Translations under genes and position numbers: made by a program
Shown: piece after piece, positions 7,321 through 11,258 of the stretch
Position numbering within the stretch: position 1 is the stretch's first letter
Layout: each line of letters starts with the position of its first letter
Source: Rhodobacterales bacterium
Lineage (GTDB): Bacteria > Pseudomonadota > Alphaproteobacteria > Rhodobacterales > Rhodobacteraceae
DNA: 11,258 bases
Assembly: GCA_013298485.1 (NCBI GenBank)
Contig: JAAFHS010000034.1
Location: forward strand, 1-11,258
Direction of reading: 5' to 3'
Notes under the pieces: generated by a model
Seen by the model: only the letters and a program-made list of their open reading frames with translations
Told to the model about the DNA's origin: nothing
The model's database searches: none

Positions 7321-9074
7321 TTGGGGGCGGATGTGGCAATACCGGGGCATCTTGCACGGCTTGGACGTCGCCTTATTCTTGTTGCAGCAGTGTGTTCGGT
7401 CACAGCATCCCACGCACAGGATACGATCGGATTCAATGTCACAGGCGATCCACCCAAACTGACGGAGGATCTGCGCAACGCGTCTCTTCTGCTTGCCCTG
7501 CAGGAAGAGGAACGCAGCGATGCGCAAACCGTTTTCGCAGCAGCCCGCGGGGAATATGGTCGCCTGATCGGCGCGCTTTATGCAAAAGGATACTACTCTC
7601 CGGTCATCAGCGTCCTGATAGACGGCAGGGAGGCCGCAAGTATTGCGCCGCTTGACGTCCCGGGCCGGATCGGCCAGGTGAAAGTTGCCGTTGATCCCGG
7701 ACCCGTCTTTACCTTTTCACGGGCGCTGATTACCCCTGTTGCAGAAGGTACCGTTCTGCCGGATGGCTTCGCCCCCGGCCAAGTTGCAGAAAGCGGGCTG
7801 ATCCAACTGGCCGTGACGGCAGGCGTCGACGGCTGGCGCGACGCGGGGCATGCAAGGGCTGCACCAGCCGACCAAGAGATTATCGCCGATCACACCGCTG
7901 CCACACTGTCTGCAGAAGTCACGCTCGCCCCCGGCCCGCGCCTGCGGTTCGGCACGCTGACAATCACCGGACAACAAAGGATGCGCGAACGTCGCATCCG
8001 CAAGATCGCAGGCCTGCCCGAAGGTGAGGTTTTCAGCCCGGAAGAGTTGGAACGCGCGGCAGACCGGCTGCGCCGCACCGGCGTCTTCCGGTCTGTCACA
8101 CTCATCGAGGATGAGACGATCACACCACCCGACCTGATCGGGATCACCGCGCGCGTCGCCGAAGAGAAAACCCGCCGCTACAGTTTCGGTGCCGAAGTGG
8201 CGAGCCTCGAGGGCGTCACGCTGTCGGGTTTCTGGCTGCACCGCAACCTGCTTGGCGGGGCAGAACGGTTCAAGATCGACGGCGAGATTGCCAATATCGG
8301 CGCGCAGAACAGTGGCGTCGACTACAGCTGGACGAAGAAGACTATGAGGCCGACACATTTACCCTCGGCATCGGGTTCACCCAGATCATCTCGGACGAGC
8401 TGACCGCGCGCGTCGGGCTGCAATACGATGTCTCGGACGGTACAGATGACGCAGGCGATTTCCGGTTTCGCAATCTCGGGCTACCCATCGGTGCGACCTG
8501 GGACAGGCGCGATAGCAAGGTCGATGCAACAAAGGGGTTCTACATTGACGCTGAGGTGAAGCCGTTCCTCGGTTTTGGCACGACAGATTCCGGGGCGCGG
8601 CTGACATTCGATGCCCGGGCTTACCGCCGTCTGGGTGAGGACAGCCGGTTTGTCGTGGCAGCCCGCGCCCAAGGCGGCCTGATCGTCGGATCGCGCCTGC
8701 TGGCCACGCCGCGTGACGATCTGTTTTATTCCGGGGGTGGCGGCACTGTGCGTGGACAGCCCTATCAATCCCTTGGCGTGACCGCGAATGATGGTGGCAC
8801 GCCAGTTGAAACGGGCGGAACCCGGTTCATCGCCGTTTCGGCAGAGGTCCGGGCGAAGGTCACGGACACCATCGGCATTGTCGGGTTCGTGGATGCAGGA
8901 TCGGTCAGCGATAGCACGTTCACCAGTCCGGGCGATGATTGGCACGCGGGTGCCGGGCTTGGCCTGCGCTATGCAACGGGCTTTGGTCCGATCCGGCTGG
9001 ACATAGCCACCCCTGTGGGCGGCGATACCGGTGATGGCGTGCAGATTTACATCGGCATCGGGCAGTCGTTCTGA
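7321..9074 (+). pseudogene. tamA: TamA, Omp85-family outer-membrane protein, frame-disrupted
   Basis: TamA is the outer-membrane partner of TamB in the translocation and assembly module, which helps insert some outer-membrane proteins and supports lipid transport. The first frame (7321-8403, 360 codons) has a signal peptide ending ASHA before QD, POTRA domains including a typical third one (about residues 205-280, PRLRFGTLTITG to VAEEKTRRYSFG) and the first barrel strands. The barrel then continues in another frame from about 8328 (LDEEDYEADTF) to the stop at 9072-9074. That part includes FYSGGGGTVRGQPY, the conserved VRG loop inside Omp85 barrels, GFGPIRLD and a C-terminal Phe. Read as written, translation stops 31 codons after the junction and most of the barrel is lost. 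The start is uncommon: TTG at 7321 or GTG at 7333, the latter preceded by GGGGGCGG. The stop overlaps the tamB start. Confidence 0.85.
8323..8330 (+). other. Breakpoint of a probable out-of-frame deletion in tamA
   Basis: Before this point the frame reads AQNSGVDYS, which matches the end of an early barrel strand. After it the TamA-like reading is QLDEEDYEADTFTLGIGF, in the frame starting at 8325 or 8328. In E. coli TamA, as I recall it, about 20-25 residues separate the equivalent strand end (LDFSY) from the equivalent acidic turn. Those residues, normally a hairpin of the barrel, are absent here. A net loss of roughly 60-75 nt that is not a multiple of three explains both the frame change and the missing hairpin. 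A sequencing or assembly error at this spot is the main alternative. Confidence 0.65.
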
Positions 9075-11258
9075 TGCGGCGCGGTCTTGCCATCATCCTG
9101 ATCTGCGCCCTGCCCCAGACGGCAGTCGCGCAAGAAGACGATCGCGACTATCTGACAGCCTTCCTTGAAGACAATCTATCGGATGCAGGACGGCAGGTGA
9201 CGATTACAGGTTTCGCGGGCGCGCTGTCATCACAAGCGACTATCGAGACCATGACAATTGCCGACAGCGAAGGTGTCTGGATCACGCTGACTGGCCTGAC
9301 CCTGGATTGGAGCAGATCGGCCCTGCTGTCCGGCGAAGTATCGGTGGATGAGCTAAGCGCCGACAGCATCACGATCACCCGCGCCCCGATAACCGGCGGA
9401 TCGGATCTGCCCGCACCCGAAGCGGCACCATTTGCCCTGCCCGAACTGCCCGTCTCGGTCACCATCGGCCGGATTGCGGCGGATGAGATCGTGCTGGGCG
9501 AGGCCGTCATGGGTCAGCCGGTCACGGGGGTGCTTGAGGCATCAGGTAACCTTGCCGACGGGATAGGGGCGGCCGACTTTGTGCTGAAACGCACCGACGG
9601 CACCGAGGGAACCGTGTCGCTGAAGGCCAGTTTTTCCAATGCCACGCTTGATCTTGCAATCGATTTCCTGGCTGAAGAGGCGGCAGGCGGCTTGGCCGCA
9701 TCTGCGCTCGATCTGCCGGGGCGCCCTTCGGCGCGTTTGACGGTCAGCGGAACGGGGACGTTGGAGGATTTTACCGCCGACATCGACTTACGGACCGACG
9801 ATGATCCCCGATTGGCAGGCACTGTGAACATTGCCCAGCGATCTGACGGGGCACGGGGATTTGCCGCCGATGTTTCCGGCAATCTGGCCCCATTGTTCCT
9901 GCCGGACTATGCAGCCTTTTTTGGTGATGAGATCGCGCTGCAACTGGCGGGGGACGCCGATCCCAGCGGTCATGTTACTGTTGATGCGTTTGGCTTGAAA
10001 ACGCAGGCACTGGCCCTGGCGGGCGATCTGGCGCTTGCGCCGGACGGACTGCCGCTGCGGATCAATCTGAATGGCACTTTGGCGGCCCCGGATGGTACAG
10101 CCGTGCTGCTGCCCCTATCCACTGACGTGGAGACGCGCATTGATCGGGCAACAATCGCACTGCAATTCGATGCCGCATCGGACGAGGCATGGAGGACTGA
10201 TCTGCAGGTGACAGGCCTTGACCGCAGCGATCTTGCGATTGACATGCTTCGACTGACAGGATCGGGCCGCATTGCACGCACGCCGATGGGCCGCGCCTTT
10301 GGTGCAACATTTGACTATGATGTCGACGGCCTGCGCCCGACGGCCCCCGCATTGGCAAGCGCGACCGGACCCCGCGCCTTTGGCCAGGCCGTTGTGCATT
10401 GGAGCGACGTGGCCACAGCCATTTCCATCCCAAGGCTGACAATCGCAGGGGATGGGTATGAGGCGAATGCCGGGGTCGAAATTGCGGGCCTATCAACCGG
10501 GCTGATGACGACCGGACGCCTGCAGGTCCGCGCGGATGATATCGCCCGGCTGTCGGGCCTTGCCGGACAGCCGCTGCGTGGTGCGGGTATCGTGACGGCC
10601 GAGGGCAGCTTTGTACCGCTGAGCGGCGCATTCGACGGCGAGGTCGGTTTTGTCGGCACTGACCTGGGGATCGGGATCGCCGAGGTTGACCGGTTGCTGC
10701 GTGGCAAGTCGACGATTGCCGCAGACATCCTGCGCGACGAAAATGGCCTGAACCTGCGTGATCTGACGGTGCAGGCGGGATCATTGACGGGCAATCTTGC
10801 CGGCACCCTCGCGACCGAGGGAAGCGATCTGCGGGCCGCTTTGGCCTTCCGTGATCTGGGTGCGCTGGGTGATGCCTATCGTGGGCGCCTGAATGCGGAC
10901 GCGACTTTCGTGGGCAGGCTTGATACAGCACGCATCACACTTGATGGGACAGGTGAGGGGCTGGGCATCGGTGTCGCTGAGGTGGATAATCTGCTGGGCG
11001 GCACATCGCAGATATCGGGCGTGGCCGACTTGCGGGATGGCGGGATCGATCTGTCGCAACTGCGGCTCACGGCGGCCAATCTTGTGGCGAGCGTTGCAGG
11101 GCGGATCGATCCGGATGACAGCAACCTGAAAGCAGAACTTCAGTTTCCCGATCTGTCTGTGCTGGGGCGCGGATATCGCGGGGCCTTCGATACGGACGCC
11201 ACGTTTGCAGGCACGCGGGATGACGGGCGGATCACGATCGATGGACAGGGCCGCAACA
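9074..11258 (+). CDS. tamB: TamB translocation/assembly module protein (partial, C-terminus beyond window edge)
   Basis: Very long beta-rich protein of the AsmA-like/TamB superfamily that bridges the periplasm and docks on TamA. The frame is open from the ATG at 9074 to the window end, giving 728 complete codons without a stop; E. coli TamB has about 1259 residues, so the conserved C-terminal DUF490 domain is not seen. The visible part is rich in Gly, Asp, Thr and short alternating strands (for example VTITGFAG, ITLDGTGEGLGIG), with almost no cysteine. The N-terminus MRRGLAIILICALPQTAVAQ looks like a cleavable signal peptide ending AVA, whereas E. coli TamB keeps an uncleaved membrane anchor. 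Diverged repeats of about 99 residues occupy residues 488 onward. The start overlaps the tamA stop as TGATG, so the tamA frameshift may reduce its translation. The assignment rests on position after tamA, fold character and length. Confidence 0.88.
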   Translation, partial: MRRGLAIILICALPQTAVAQEDDRDYLTAFLEDNLSDAGRQVTITGFAGALSSQATIETMTIADSEGVWITLTGLTLDWSRSALLSGEVSVDELSADSITITRAPITGGSDLPAPEAAPFALPELPVSVTIGRIAADEIVLGEAVMGQPVTGVLEASGNLADGIGAADFVLKRTDGTEGTVSLKASFSNATLDLAIDFLAEEAAGGLAASALDLPGRPSARLTVSGTGTLEDFTADIDLRTDDDPRLAGTVNIAQRSDGARGFAADVSGNLAPLFLPDYAAFFGDEIALQLAGDADPSGHVTVDAFGLKTQALALAGDLALAPDGLPLRINLNGTLAAPDGTAVLLPLSTDVETRIDRATIALQFDAASDEAWRTDLQVTGLDRSDLAIDMLRLTGSGRIARTPMGRAFGATFDYDVDGLRPTAPALASATGPRAFGQAVVHWSDVATAISIPRLTIAGDGYEANAGVEIAGLSTGLMTTGRLQVRADDIARLSGLAGQPLRGAGIVTAEGSFVPLSGAFDGEVGFVGTDLGIGIAEVDRLLRGKSTIAADILRDENGLNLRDLTVQAGSLTGNLAGTLATEGSDLRAALAFRDLGALGDAYRGRLNADATFVGRLDTARITLDGTGEGLGIGVAEVDNLLGGTSQISGVADLRDGGIDLSQLRLTAANLVASVAGRIDPDDSNLKAELQFPDLSVLGRGYRGAFDTDATFAGTRDDGRITIDGQGRN
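10535..11258 (+). repeat. Diverged tandem repeats inside tamB, period about 297 nt
   Basis: Three units are recognisable at protein level. Unit 2 begins FRDLGALGDAYRG at residue 592 and unit 3 begins FPDLSVLGRGYRG at 691, exactly 99 residues later. Both continue with DATF-G and RIT(L/I)DG-G at the same spacing. Unit 1 starts near residue 488 (ADDIARLSGLAGQPLRG); its LGIGIAEVD-LL motif at 531 matches LGIGVAEVDNLL at 630, again 99 residues apart. Unit 3 runs out of the window, so more units may follow. Repeats of this kind build the elongated hydrophobic groove of TamB-like proteins. Confidence 0.7.

Noticed and set aside
6650..7357. Minus-strand open frame of 235 codons opposite xylR
   Set aside because: Antisense to the ROK domain including its zinc motif; no family resemblance and no plausible ribosome binding site was noted.
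7717..8358. Minus-strand open frame of 213 codons opposite tamA
   Set aside because: Shadow of the POTRA-coding region, which is clearly coding on the plus strand.
10062..10931. Minus-strand open frame of 289 codons opposite tamB
   Set aside because: Low-complexity Arg/Pro/Ser-rich translation, typical of an antisense GC-rich frame; tamB is continuously open on the other strand.

Overview
The window looks like chromosomal DNA of an alphaproteobacterium, most probably a marine Rhodobacterales (Roseobacter-group) species. The evidence is the high-GC coding sequence, the short overlapping gene junctions, a half-size (one-domain) sugar-ABC ATPase and a TamA/TamB pair. The genus-level placement is inference; no search was run.

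Left part (1-5755, minus strand): a five-gene D-xylose uptake and isomerase operon transcribed right to left in the order xylF-xylH-xylG-xylB-xylA. XylF binds xylose in the periplasm, XylH and XylG import it, XylA isomerises it to D-xylulose, and XylB phosphorylates that to xylulose 5-phosphate for the pentose phosphate pathway. The xylB/xylA and xylG/xylB junctions overlap (ATGA and TAATG), and xylH/xylG are 10 nt apart. Only the xylF-xylH gap is long (149 nt), and it holds a strong GC-rich hairpin just after the xylF stop. xylA runs off the left edge.

Middle (5756-5968): a divergent, AT-rich control region. It has a good sigma70-type promoter and a strong ribosome binding site for xylF, two small hairpins in the predicted xylF leader, and a 21-bp hyphenated palindrome that is a candidate operator. 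To its right, on the plus strand, is a ROK-family repressor gene (xylR) that presumably controls the operon.

Right part (7321-11258, plus strand): tamA and tamB, the outer-membrane Omp85 protein and the large periplasm-spanning partner of the translocation and assembly module, joined by a TGATG overlap. tamA is broken. Its reading frame changes at about 8323-8330, and comparison with the expected barrel architecture suggests that some 20-25 codons are missing there, so this looks like an out-of-frame deletion (natural, or an assembly error). tamB is open to the right edge (728 codons seen) and contains diverged tandem repeats of about 99 residues.

I found no RNA genes, insertion sequences, CRISPR arrays or phage genes. 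The gene content is ordinary. The tamA lesion and the two regulatory structures around xylF are the points worth a second look. I see no clear sign of an undescribed system.
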